Under the pieces are notes generated by a model that was not told where the DNA came from, ran no database searches, and saw only the letters and a list, made by a program, of their open reading frames with translations. Below, in pieces: positions 9,014 to 16,804 of a stretch of DNA of 64,000 nt (positions within the stretch are counted from its first letter, which is position 1; the number at the start of each line of letters is the position of its first letter). Where the stretch lies: NCBI RefSeq assembly GCF_000711295.1, contig NZ_JOMJ01000003.1, positions 323,001-387,000 of the forward strand, written 5' to 3'. Origin of the DNA: Desulfohalovibrio reitneri (GTDB lineage Bacteria > Desulfobacterota > Desulfovibrionia > Desulfovibrionales > Desulfovibrionaceae). Position numbers and translations under genes: made by a program.

Positions 9014-9457
9014 TTAGCTGGTGAACAACTCCCGCAGCCAGCCGGGCACGGCGGTGGGCTTCCAGTCCGGGCCCACGGCAGAGTGTTCGGTTTCGCCAAC
9101 GGCCAGCAGGGTGGATTCCTCCGGCGGCCCCCAGATCTGGTAGGCGAAGGTGACGCGGGCGCGCCCCCACTCGCAGATGGCGCAGCGCACGGCCACGGGA
9201 TCGTCATAGCGGGCGGGGCGCAGGTAGCGCAGGTTGGCTTGGCGAACCGGAAGCAGGATGCCGCGCTCCTCCACTTCGGAGTAGCTCATGCCGCGCTCGC
9301 GGATGAGCTGGGAGCGGGCGCGCTCGAACCAGTGCAGGTATTCGCCGTAGTAGGCCACCCCGGCCTTGTCTGTCTCGCCGTAGGATACGTGCAGCCGGAA
9401 AAAGGCGTCGGGCGTCGGAAACTCATCTTTGTGACGCAGTGGATCGGTTTGGGGCAT
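9014..9457 (-). CDS. Acyl-CoA thioesterase, YbgC/4HBT hot-dog family
   Basis: 147 aa from the ATG at 9457 with GGAGG 6-7 bases upstream; longer open frame upstream is rejected because it overlaps the next gene. The signature ETDKAGVAYYGEYLHWFERARS near 34-55 carries the catalytic aspartate and the Y-x-x-W-F-E-R-A-R pattern of the 4-hydroxybenzoyl-CoA thioesterase family. These small cytoplasmic enzymes hydrolyse acyl-CoA or aromatic-CoA thioesters. Substrate unknown. It probably forms an operon with the amidohydrolase downstream. Confidence 0.88.
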   Translation of the reverse strand: MPQTDPLRHKDEFPTPDAFFRLHVSYGETDKAGVAYYGEYLHWFERARSQLIRERGMSYSEVEERGILLPVRQANLRYLRPARYDDPVAVRCAICEWGRARVTFAYQIWGPPEESTLLAVGETEHSAVGPDWKPTAVPGWLRELFTS

Positions 9458-9525
9458 GTGATCCTCCAAAGGGAGGGAGACATACCGCAAACAGGCGGGA
9501 AATGCATCCCCGGCCTGGAAGCGGA

Positions 9526-9888
9526 TCAGCGGCGGGGGCGCAGGTCGCGCAGCGGGGGCAGGCTGACGCCCATCTCGCGAAGGCGTTGCGACTTGGCGTC
9601 CAGGTCGCGCCTGGCGGTGCGCAGTTTCGCGTTGGTGCGCAGGGTGAGCAGAACGCAGAATACGGCCAGGGGCAGGCAAGCGATGACAGCCAGCCTGCCG
9701 GTGAGGACGAAGTCGAAACCGGTGGCCACGTAGAGTCCCAGCAGACAGGCCACCCCGGCGACCACCCGCAGGGTGCAGGCCTGGTTGCGTCGCAGTTCGC
9801 CGATGACCAGCGCCGAGACAAGCAGGTCGGCGTTGAGTTCCTCCGGTGCTCGGGAGTCGGGGGAGTGGGTATGGTCGCTGTCCGACAT
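9526..9888 (-). CDS. Small inner-membrane protein with two TM segments
   Basis: 120 aa if started at ATG 9888; a TTG at 9924 would add 12 residues, and neither start has a clear ribosome-binding site. A polar N terminus is followed by two hydrophobic segments near residues 38-55 and 63-81. A basic, coiled-coil-prone C terminus (RTARRDLDAKSQRLREMG) comes next. No family recognised. It lies 68 bases upstream of the thioesterase gene and divergent from the S24 repressor gene. Confidence 0.6.
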   Translation of the reverse strand: MSDSDHTHSPDSRAPEELNADLLVSALVIGELRRNQACTLRVVAGVACLLGLYVATGFDFVLTGRLAVIACLPLAVFCVLLTLRTNAKLRTARRDLDAKSQRLREMGVSLPPLRDLRPRR

Positions 9889-9962
9889 GGGAAAAAGGTA
9901 CAGAGTGGCGCGGGATGGCAACAATGATTATTGGTGAAAAAAAGCTTGTCCATGAATCGAGG

Positions 9963-9976
9963 CTTTGTTAACAAAG
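9963..9976. promoter_or_regulatory. Perfect 14-bp palindrome, probable operator of the S24 repressor
   Basis: CTTTGTTAACAAAG reads the same on both strands and lies 17 bases before the GTG start of the repressor gene. Its core TGTTAACA recurs at 10652-10659 in front of the next gene. Position and symmetry suggest autoregulation by the dimeric repressor. Confidence 0.65.
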
Positions 9977-9993
9977 GTGAACAGGGAGTTGTC

Positions 9994-10626
9994 GTGAGCG
10001 ATTTCGATGAATTTTATCAGCGTCTGACCCACAAGGGGTTGATCGGTTCCCAGCAGGAGCTGGCCGGTATGCTCGGGGTCAACCGCTCGGCCGTCACCCA
10101 GGCCAAGCGGCGCGGGGTGGTGCCCGAAGGCTGGGTCTGGAAGCTGGCCAAGCGTCTTGGCGTGGACCCGGACTGGCTTGAGGGCGGCGTGGAGGGCGGT
10201 CGCCTGGCGGGGGAGGATTTCGCCGCGGTGCCCAAGGTCCAGGCCAGGCTGTGCGCGGGCGGCGGCTCTTTCGAGGTGGAGGGCTGTGTGGAGGGATACC
10301 ACGCCTTCCGCCGGGAGTGGCTGAACCGCAAGGGCGATCCCGCCTCCATGGTGCTCATGGACGTATTCGGCAATTCCATGGAGCCGGAGGTCCGCGAGGG
10401 GGATACCGCCTTGGTGGATCAGAGCCAGCAGCGCGTGCTGGCCGGGGGCATATACGCCGTGGGCCTGGAGGACACGGTCATGCTCAAGCGTGTGGAAAAG
10501 CGCCCCGGCGCGGTGGTGCTGCACTCGGACAACCCTGACTACGCCCCGGTGGTGCTGCGCGGCGACGAAGCCATGCAGGCGCGGATCATCGGCAAGGTTG
10601 TCTGGCTCGGCCGGGAGTACCGCTGA
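9994..10626 (+). CDS. CI/LexA-like repressor: helix-turn-helix plus S24 self-cleaving peptidase
   Basis: 210 aa from GTG 9994, chosen because GGGAG lies 5 bases upstream and because the palindromic operator would otherwise sit inside the coding sequence. Residues 1-65 hold a phage-CI-type helix-turn-helix (SQQELAGMLGVNRSAVTQAKRR). The C-terminal domain has an Ala-Gly cleavage site in ARLCAGGGS near residue 85 and the nucleophile serine in GNSMEPEVREGD near 127. The general-base lysine lies in MLKRVEK near 164. Such repressors cleave themselves when RecA is activated by DNA damage. No prophage genes are seen around it, so it is more likely a stand-alone chromosomal regulator of itself and perhaps of the zinc-ribbon gene. 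Confidence 0.9.
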   Translation: MSDFDEFYQRLTHKGLIGSQQELAGMLGVNRSAVTQAKRRGVVPEGWVWKLAKRLGVDPDWLEGGVEGGRLAGEDFAAVPKVQARLCAGGGSFEVEGCVEGYHAFRREWLNRKGDPASMVLMDVFGNSMEPEVREGDTALVDQSQQRVLAGGIYAVGLEDTVMLKRVEKRPGAVVLHSDNPDYAPVVLRGDEAMQARIIGKVVWLGREYR

Positions 10627-10651
10627 ACGGGCGAAATTTTTTTGGCGGGTC

Positions 10652-10667
10652 TGTTAACATGTATAAA
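10652..10667 (+). promoter_or_regulatory. Second TGTTAACA operator-like site beside a TATAAA box
   Basis: TGTTAACA at 10652-10659 repeats the core of the palindrome in front of the repressor gene. It is followed by TATAAA at 10662-10667, a good -10 element. A protein bound here would block that promoter. The larger arrangement CTGTT-N10-AACAG (10651-10670) adds further dyad symmetry. Confidence 0.5.
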
Positions 10668-10703
10668 CAGAAAGTTGCCAGCAAAGAACATTGGAGGGAC
10701 GCC

Positions 10704-10871
10704 ATGCAACGTCGTCGCTGCACCTGCGGCCGGGACATCTGGGTTCAGTACCGTCTCAACGGAAACCGGGGGGTACGCCCGGTGTTTTGGTCCGTGAGCC
10801 TGCACTCCGGCCGTACGCTCCATGTCTGCCCCTCGTGCGGCTCCATGCTGCACATCGACGCCCTGAACTAG
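10704..10871 (+). CDS. Small zinc-ribbon protein, 55 aa
   Basis: ATG at 10704 follows GGAGG at 10693-10697. The product has two cysteine pairs, CTCG near residue 6 and CPSCG near 45, spaced as in a small zinc ribbon, with a basic N terminus. Function unknown. Location directly after the S24 repressor, with a copy of the repressor's putative operator in front, suggests it belongs to that regulon (inference). Confidence 0.7.
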   Translation: MQRRRCTCGRDIWVQYRLNGNRGVRPVFWSVSLHSGRTLHVCPSCGSMLHIDALN

Positions 10872-11139
10872 GACGGGCGCGCGCCCGAAGCGTACCGACC
10901 CTGTTGGAAGGGCAGGGTGGAAAAACCGCTCTGCGCGGAGGACCTTCGCAAGGTGTCCGCGCATGGTCGGGTCGCTGGCGTGGTTGTCTGAAAAGGATCG
11001 GGCAGGAAGGATTCTCCGCCGGGTACGGCCGAACTCGGAGGCGGGGGAGCGGCTGAAAGGCGCTCCCGACCTTGCCGGAAAGCCCGTGGGTGGGTAGAAG
11101 GGAGGAAAACGCGGTCGCGCGTCCGAAAAGGAGAACTCC

Positions 11140-11625
11140 ATGACCCGCACGCTCTCGCTGACATCGGCCCTCGCCTTCTTCCTCGTTTTGCTCCTGGCCG
11201 GTTTGGCCGCGGCGCAGGGCCAGGTTTCCATCCGTGGATGGGAAGAGGGCAGCCGCTACAACCGGTACTACGACCCGGAGAGGTACGAGAGCCTCAAGGG
11301 CGAGCTGGTGGAATTCTTCGACGTCAAGCCCCTGGACGGCATGACCACCGGCCTGGGCGTCGTCATGGACACACGGGAGGGGGAGCGGATCACCATCCAC
11401 CTCGGCCCCAAGGGCTTCCTGGATTTCGTGCCCGTGGGCTTCAAGCCGGGCGACCGCATCAAGGTCAAGGGGGCGTTCGCCGAGATCGACGGCAGGCGGG
11501 TGTTCATGGCCGCCAAGATCCGGCTCAAGGAGCTTTTCGAGGTGAAAATGCGCTCCTCGGAGACGGGGCGGCCCTACTGGGGGCTGAGCGAGGCGGAGTT
11601 GGTCAAGGAGGAGCTGGAGGACTAG
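11140..11625 (+). CDS. Secreted protein of unknown function, 161 aa
   Basis: A clear signal peptide (MTRTL then a leucine-rich core, cleaved after AAA near residue 25) sends the product to the periplasm. The mature part starts with a tyrosine-rich GSRYNRYYDPERYE segment. A beta-rich region follows with VVMDTREGERITIHLGPK near 75-92 and KPGDRIKVKGAF near 105-116, which resembles an OB-fold. The start has AAAAGGAG upstream. No enzyme motif is seen. Preceded by 268 bases in which I see no gene. Confidence 0.75.
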   Translation: MTRTLSLTSALAFFLVLLLAGLAAAQGQVSIRGWEEGSRYNRYYDPERYESLKGELVEFFDVKPLDGMTTGLGVVMDTREGERITIHLGPKGFLDFVPVGFKPGDRIKVKGAFAEIDGRRVFMAAKIRLKELFEVKMRSSETGRPYWGLSEAELVKEELED

Positions 11626-11626
11626 T

Positions 11627-12085
11627 TCAGGAGTTCTTCTTGGCCTCGCGGCCCAGCTCGGCCATGCGGGCGCGGATGTAGGTGGCCGCGGCCGAGCCGC
11701 CGTCCTCGTCCCGGGCGTGTTCCAGGCCATAGGCGGCAAGATCCTCGGCCATCTGCTTCTCCATGGTGGCCGACTCCAGGTACATGATGTAGACCAGCGT
11801 AAGGGCGGCGGTGTTCTCCCTGTCGCCCTTGCACAGTTCCTCGACCTGCTCCATGGGCACCGTCTCGAAGAGGCGGTCGCAGAACATGCCCACCCATTTC
11901 TCGTACAGGTCGGGCAGGGTCTCGGGCACCATGGCCGCCAGGTTTTCAGCTGCCTGGGTCTCCAGGCCGGGCACGCTCACGGCCAGATAGTCCCGCACCG
12001 CCTCCTGGCGGCGGTCCTCCTCATTGTCCAGCCGGTTCATGAGCACGGTGCGGATGTGTTCGCGCAGTCCGGCCTCGCGGCTCAT
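11627..12085 (-). CDS. Hypothetical cytoplasmic protein, 152 aa
   Basis: The product is mostly alpha-helical and acidic, with no signal peptide, no membrane segment and no motif I recognise. Its ATG overlaps the stop of the upstream gene (ATGA at 12082-12085), so the two are translationally coupled and probably act together. It converges on the secreted-protein gene with a single base between stop codons, so termination signals must be shared or lie inside the neighbour. Confidence 0.7.
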   Translation of the reverse strand: MSREAGLREHIRTVLMNRLDNEEDRRQEAVRDYLAVSVPGLETQAAENLAAMVPETLPDLYEKWVGMFCDRLFETVPMEQVEELCKGDRENTAALTLVYIMYLESATMEKQMAEDLAAYGLEHARDEDGGSAAATYIRARMAELGREAKKNS

Positions 12086-12621
12086 GCTTTGGCTCCCTGA
12101 TTCCGGGTGGTGCTCTTGAGGCAGGAGTCCTTGAGGTGGCAGATGGGGCAGCCTCCGGCGTAGGGCAGGGGGGTGAATACGGCGTACTGCCGGTTGACCG
12201 TGCCTTCCTCGTTCCAGACCAGGCCGAGCCGCTTGAAGGCGCGCTGCAGATCCTTGCTTGGCCGAACAACCGGGGCGCAGCCGCCCGCGTCGAGCTCCGG
12301 CACCATGTCGGCGGCGGCGGACATAACCAGGGCGATGGCCAGGTTGTGGGCGAAGAGGCCGTCGGCAGGGGAGTCCTGCCAGACCGCTTCCACGTCATCC
12401 TCCACCTGCTTGTCCAGATGCAGGAGCAGATGTCCCTTGGCGCGGGGCCCGACATCGGGGGAAAGCTTGTACGCCTTGAGCAGGGGAACCCACTTGTTCC
12501 ACAACTCTTCCATCTTCTCCAAAACGCCTGATTCCATGCGTTCCTCACCGCATATGGAAAGGAAGTAGAAGAGGTCGAACTCCGGTTCGGGGTCGAGGTC
12601 GGTTATGTGTATTTTGCTCAC
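12082..12621 (-). CDS. Hypothetical protein with C-terminal cysteine cluster, 179 aa
   Basis: The C terminus contains CPICHLKDSC near residues 158-167, a C-x2-C-x5-C arrangement that could bind zinc or an Fe-S cluster; a lone cysteine lies near 116. The rest is soluble and largely helical. It is the first gene of a coupled pair with the 152-residue protein. Family not recognised. Confidence 0.7.
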   Translation of the reverse strand: MSKIHITDLDPEPEFDLFYFLSICGEERMESGVLEKMEELWNKWVPLLKAYKLSPDVGPRAKGHLLLHLDKQVEDDVEAVWQDSPADGLFAHNLAIALVMSAAADMVPELDAGGCAPVVRPSKDLQRAFKRLGLVWNEEGTVNRQYAVFTPLPYAGGCPICHLKDSCLKSTTRNQGAKA

Positions 12622-12642
12622 GGAATGTCCAAGGGAAAGCGG

Positions 12643-13236
12643 TTAGAAGGAATACCCTTTGAAGAGGTTGGGCCTGTCGCGTTCATATTCCCAGGGGTCC
12701 AGACGGCCGTTGGCGTTGTCGTCCAGGAGTTGCAGCTCCTGGAGGCTGATGCGCCGCTTGGCGGCCTCCTCGTGGGTCACGGAGCCGTCGCCGTCCGTGT
12801 CCAGCTCGGCCAGTTCGGGGGCGTGCTTGGCGGGGTCCACGGAGCGGCAGACGATGTGCCGGCCGTCTCGGGCGTAGTCCACCTCGATGGTTTCGCCCGG
12901 CTTGATGCGGGGTTTGCGGCAACCTGTGCCGGAGAACTCGTCCAGACCGTTGGGGTCCGGCCGGGTGAACTTGACCTTGGCCACCCCGCCGGTGAGGTCG
13001 AAGCACAGCGACGATGCGGCGGGGCAGCACACGGAGTCCAGGCTGCGGGGGGCGATTCCGCCACGCAGCAGGCTGCCCGTCTTGGAGGCCATTTCAATCC
13101 GCTCGTGGGTCAGATTGGCCACGCCGATGCACGCTGGCCCGTCCTCCTCGGCGGCGGTTGGCTGCGAAAGCAGACAGAGGAGGCAGAACAGGGCGATGCC
13201 GAGCGGGCGCGGGGAGCGGGAATTTGGTGTATGCAC
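12643..13236 (-). CDS. Secreted EF-hand calcium-binding protein
   Basis: 197 aa with an N-terminal signal peptide (basic start, then LGIALFCLLCLLSQPTAA, cleavage near 29). The mature part has several cysteines suited to disulphides (CCPAASSLC, GTGC, VC). The C terminus has two EF-hand calcium loops, DTDGDGSVTHEE near 144-155 and DDNANGRLDPWE near 171-182. The role is unknown; proteins of this kind often act as periplasmic calcium sensors or as cell-surface components. It ends 21 bases before the upstream start of the cysteine-cluster gene, on the same strand. Confidence 0.8.
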   Translation of the reverse strand: MHTPNSRSPRPLGIALFCLLCLLSQPTAAEEDGPACIGVANLTHERIEMASKTGSLLRGGIAPRSLDSVCCPAASSLCFDLTGGVAKVKFTRPDPNGLDEFSGTGCRKPRIKPGETIEVDYARDGRHIVCRSVDPAKHAPELAELDTDGDGSVTHEEAAKRRISLQELQLLDDNANGRLDPWEYERDRPNLFKGYSF

Positions 13237-13359
13237 GGTGGTGAGCCGTAGCCGCTTTGCCCTGGAGAGTCAACCTGTGGTTGTGGTCGCGCGGGGGAGG
13301 TGATAGAAACCACCACGTTCCGCATCGCTTCCCGCATAGTCCCCCGAAAGCGCGACGCA

Positions 13360-13602
13360 ATGAGCACACTCGGTTTCTTTCTGATGACGATCGTCATGGG
13401 CCTGATACTGGCCCTGTATGTTCTCGCGCGCTATTCCCAGTTCGACAACGAGATCAAGAACCGCTCCGCCGACCTGGAGGAGAAGGAAGAGAAGACCCAG
13501 CAACGCCTTGAGGCCTTGAGCCGGGAAATCCAGGATAAGAAAATCGACCTCAAGACCACCGAGGACAGGATCGAGTCTATCAAGAGGGAGATAGATTTCT
13601 AG
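13360..13602 (+). CDS. Membrane-anchored coiled-coil protein, 80 aa
   Basis: The ATG at 13360 gives a short N terminus, one transmembrane helix (GFFLMTIVMGLILALYVLA, residues 5-23) and a charged coiled coil (residues 30-80) rich in E, K, D and R. Upstream codons to 13300 remain open but would put a polar stretch before the helix. It lies two bases before a second gene of the same design, so the two products may pair through their coiled coils. Function unknown. Confidence 0.7.
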   Translation: MSTLGFFLMTIVMGLILALYVLARYSQFDNEIKNRSADLEEKEEKTQQRLEALSREIQDKKIDLKTTEDRIESIKREIDF

Positions 13603-13604
13603 CC

Positions 13605-14117
13605 ATGGGCGTCGGTTTCCTCATAATCTGCTTGGTCATCCTGGTGATGGCGCTGTACGTCAACCGCTACATCTTCCAGTGGCACCGCAAGCGTATGCGC
13701 GTCATCCGCAGACGCGAGGCGGAGTTGGAGCTGATGCTGGAGCGCAAGCGCCGCACCCTGGAGAAGATCAACGAGCGGTTGCGGGATTCGCGGGAGTCGC
13801 TGCGCATGTTCGAGCGGCTGGCCGCCAGGGAACAGCTTGAAGGCAAGGAAGAGGGCGTGGATTGGCTGCTCAGGAGCCGGGCAATCAGCCTCAACCAATA
13901 CATCCAGGCCAAGAAGCTGGCCGAGAAGAGCGGCAAGGACCCGGTGGAAGCCTGCCTGGAAATGAACTACATCGACCACCACACCGCCCGGCTGGCCATG
14001 CAGCAGGAGCAGCAGGGCGGGAGCCCCCCGAAGCTGTCCGACGCTCCGGCCGCCGGGTCCGGCGAGGAGGAGCCCGTCGGGAAGGGGGAGACTCCGGAAG
14101 GGGACGCTACCCCTTGA
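13605..14117 (+). CDS. Membrane-anchored coiled-coil protein, 170 aa
   Basis: An N-terminal transmembrane helix ([16 protein letters not shown], residues 5-20) is followed by a basic coiled coil to about residue 90. A globular helical part comes next ([30 protein letters not shown]), then a disordered acidic tail. It follows the 80-residue membrane protein by two bases and is surely co-transcribed. Its last 11 bases overlap the 3' end of recQ on the other strand. No family recognised. Confidence 0.75.
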   Translation: MGVGFLIICLVILVMALYVNRYIFQWHRKRMRVIRRREAELELMLERKRRTLEKINERLRDSRESLRMFERLAAREQLEGKEEGVDWLLRSRAISLNQYIQAKKLAEKSGKDPVEACLEMNYIDHHTARLAMQQEQQGGSPPKLSDAPAAGSGEEEPVGKGETPEGDATP

Positions 14118-16467
14118 ACGCCAGAGCCACCCGCAACGGTCCGAAGTCGTAGGTTCCGCTCAATTCGTCGCGCAGCCAGGTAAGCGGTTTGGGTTCGTCC
14201 CGGGCGATGGCTTCGGACGCCTCCCGGATGCGCTCCACGTCCTCCGGGGAGAGCCCCACCTCGTCCGGGGAGAGCCGTCCGCTTTCCGCGGCCTTGGCCA
14301 GATGGTTCCAGATGGTGTTCTCGGCCATGCCCCGTTTGTCCGCCACCTCGCGGGCGTCGCCGCATTCCCGGAACAGGTGCAGGCTGGTCTCGGCCGTTCC
14401 CCCGGATGGCCCGCGCGCGTATCCACCCGGTTTGTCAGGCAGTTCCGATTCCCCAAGCTCCCCGCGCTCCACCGCCCGCGAAAGATGTTTCCAGGCCGTT
14501 GATGGCTTGAGACCGCGCCGCCGCGAGGTCTCGATGAGGTCGCCGCACTGTCCGAAGACATCCAGTGTGCGCTCCACCGCGCCGAGTTTGGACTTGGGGC
14601 GGGCGGGTTCGTCCTGGCGCTCCTGGTCCGGGTCCACCCCGTGGGCGCGGTAGTGGTCAAGCAGTTCGTCCAGAAAGGCCCGGCCGTGCTTGTCCAGCCT
14701 GCCCTTGCCCACGCCGCCTATCTCGCCCAGCTCGGTCAGGCTGGTGGGCTGGCGCAGAACCATGTCCATGAGGGTGCGGTCGTGGAAGATGACGTAGGGC
14801 GGCACCCCGGCGCGCTCGGCCAGTTCCTTGCGCAGCCCGCGCAAACGCTCGAACAGCTCCACTTGGCGCTCGTCGGTTAGGTCGTCCAGGGCGCGCGGTC
14901 GACGGGTGCGGGTGGTCTTGCGGCGGGGGGGCTTGGCGTCGCGGCGCAGCCGCACCTCCTTTTCGCCGCGCAGCACGACCCAGCTTTCCGCGTTCAGCCG
15001 CAGCACGTGGCGGCCGTGGCCGATGATCTCGAAATCCAGGCCGCCAAGGGCGGTGAGCTGCCTAAAGACCGACCGCCAGCCGTCCTGGTCCAGCTCCGTT
15101 CCCACTCCGAAGGTGGGCAGCTGGTCGTGCCCCCACTTGGCCATGGCCGGGGTGTCGCGGCCCAGCAGCACGTCGATGAGATGGCGGGAGCCGAACTGCT
15201 CCCCGGTGCGGTAGATGGCGGACAGGGCCTTCTGGGCGGCCACGGTGCCGTCCCAGGCGTCCACCGGCTGCAGGCAGGTGTCGCAGTTGCCGCAGCCCGC
15301 ATCCGGTGGTTCCCCGAAATATTCCAGCAGGGCGCAACGGCGGCATCCTGCGGTCTCGCAAAAGCCCAGAAGCGCTAGCAGCTTGAGCCGCTCCACCTTT
15401 TTATGCGGCTCGTCCCCCTCGCCCACGCCCAGGTTCTTGCGCAGGGCCACCACGTCTTGCAGTCCGTAGGTCATCCAGGCGTCGGCGGGCAGGCCGTCGC
15501 GCCCGGCGCGGCCGGTTTCCTGGTGGTAGGCCTCCAGGGACTTGGGCGGTTCCAGGTGGGCCACGAAGCGCACGTCCGGCTTGTCCACGCCCATGCCGAA
15601 GGCCACCGTGGCCACCATGACCAGGCCCTCCTCGCGCATGAAGGCCTCCTGCGCCAGCCGCCGTTCCTCGGAGGACAGCCCGGCGTGGTAGGCCAGGGCG
15701 CGCACGCCGTTCTTGTTCAACTGGGCGGCGGTGGCCTCCACGCCCTTGCGGGTCATGCGGTAGACGATGCCTGATTCGCCGGGGTGCTCGCGCCGGATGA
15801 AGTCCAGCAGCTGGCGGCCGGGATGGTCCTTGGGCACCACGGTGTAGCGGATGTTGGGGCGGTCGAAGCCCTGGGCGAAGACCCGCGCCGATTCCATGTC
15901 CAGCTGGCGCAGGATGTCGTCGCGGGTGATGGCGTCGGCCGTGGCGGTCAGGGCCAGCCGGGGCACGCCGGGGAAACGTTCGGCCAGCACGGCCAGCTGG
16001 CGGTATTCGGGGCGGAAGTCATGCCCCCACTGGGAGACGCAGTGGGCTTCGTCGATGGCCAGCAGGCTGGGCGAGAGCCCGGCCAGGAAATCCAGGAACC
16101 TCGGCTGCATGAGCCGCTCCGGGGCCAGGTAGAGTACGTCCAGCTTCCCGGCGCGCAGGCCGTCGAACACCGCCCGCTGGGCCTCGGCGGCCAGGGAGGA
16201 ATTGAGGGTGGCCGCGCGCACGCCCGCCTGTAGCAGCCCGGCCACCTGGTCCTGCATCAGGGCGATGAGCGGCGAGACCACCACGGCCGGGCCGGGCCTG
16301 AGCAGGGCCGGTATCTGGTAGCAGACCGACTTGCCGCCGCCAGTGGGCATGAGCGCCAGGGCGTCGCCCCCGTCCATGATGTGGGAGATGATCTCCTCCT
16401 GGCCGGGGCGGAAGGCGTCGAACCCGAAGACGGTCTTGAGTATTTCGCGGGGTGTGGCTTGCCTCAT
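14107..16467 (-). CDS. recQ: ATP-dependent DNA helicase RecQ with duplicated C-terminal helix-turn-helix
   Basis: 786 aa, longer than the about 610 of E. coli RecQ. Helicase motifs: [15 protein letters not shown] (Walker A) near 41-55, [17 protein letters not shown] near 140-156, LTATAD near 175, and [10 protein letters not shown] near 317. The RQC zinc site is CRRC plus CGNCDTC near 367-391. An HRDC domain lies near 540-605. The tail (about 620-730) contains two similar helix-turn-helix units, [20 protein letters not shown] and [20 protein letters not shown], as in the HTH_40 extension of some RecQ proteins. RecQ unwinds DNA 3' to 5' in recombination and fork repair. Confidence 0.95.
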   Translation of the reverse strand: MRQATPREILKTVFGFDAFRPGQEEIISHIMDGGDALALMPTGGGKSVCYQIPALLRPGPAVVVSPLIALMQDQVAGLLQAGVRAATLNSSLAAEAQRAVFDGLRAGKLDVLYLAPERLMQPRFLDFLAGLSPSLLAIDEAHCVSQWGHDFRPEYRQLAVLAERFPGVPRLALTATADAITRDDILRQLDMESARVFAQGFDRPNIRYTVVPKDHPGRQLLDFIRREHPGESGIVYRMTRKGVEATAAQLNKNGVRALAYHAGLSSEERRLAQEAFMREEGLVMVATVAFGMGVDKPDVRFVAHLEPPKSLEAYHQETGRAGRDGLPADAWMTYGLQDVVALRKNLGVGEGDEPHKKVERLKLLALLGFCETAGCRRCALLEYFGEPPDAGCGNCDTCLQPVDAWDGTVAAQKALSAIYRTGEQFGSRHLIDVLLGRDTPAMAKWGHDQLPTFGVGTELDQDGWRSVFRQLTALGGLDFEIIGHGRHVLRLNAESWVVLRGEKEVRLRRDAKPPRRKTTRTRRPRALDDLTDERQVELFERLRGLRKELAERAGVPPYVIFHDRTLMDMVLRQPTSLTELGEIGGVGKGRLDKHGRAFLDELLDHYRAHGVDPDQERQDEPARPKSKLGAVERTLDVFGQCGDLIETSRRRGLKPSTAWKHLSRAVERGELGESELPDKPGGYARGPSGGTAETSLHLFRECGDAREVADKRGMAENTIWNHLAKAAESGRLSPDEVGLSPEDVERIREASEAIARDEPKPLTWLRDELSGTYDFGPLRVALAFKG

Positions 16468-16513
16468 GGGTGCTGGCAGGGCAAGCTACGCAAGCCGGGG
16501 GCGGAGGTAAAGC

Positions 16514-16768
16514 ATGCGAGGACACCTTGTGGCGCTGGGACTGGGCTGCGTGGCCCTGGGCCTGGGCGGGGAGTGGCTTGCCACCCGCGCCCTGGGCGGG
16601 GAACTGCGCGCCGTGCTGGCCGAGCCCGCCCTGGACCTCGGCCTCTCCGACCATCCGGCACTGCCCTGGCTGGTCTGGTTCCGCGCCCACGGCCACACCC
16701 TGGCCCTGGTGGGCGGCGCGGCCGCTCTGCTGGGGCTGGTCATGCGCCGCAAACGGCGCCGCCGCTGA
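16514..16768 (+). CDS. Small membrane protein, 84 aa
   Basis: ATG 16514 follows GGAGG at a good distance. Two hydrophobic segments (residues 3-20 and 60-77) flank a polar loop, and the C terminus is an arginine/lysine stretch (RRKRRRR), as in inner-membrane proteins with both ends in the cytoplasm. Divergent from recQ and 36 bases before the MATE gene. Function unknown. Confidence 0.65.
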   Translation: MRGHLVALGLGCVALGLGGEWLATRALGGELRAVLAEPALDLGLSDHPALPWLVWFRAHGHTLALVGGAAALLGLVMRRKRRRR

Positions 16769-16804
16769 ATCCGCCGGCCCGAACCCCCGCAGCGAAGAAT
16801 ATCC

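Noticed and set aside
9994-10871. Prophage or integrated element suggested by the S24 repressor
   Set aside because: No integrase, capsid, tail or lysis gene and no attachment-site repeat nearby; the repressor looks like a stand-alone chromosomal regulator.
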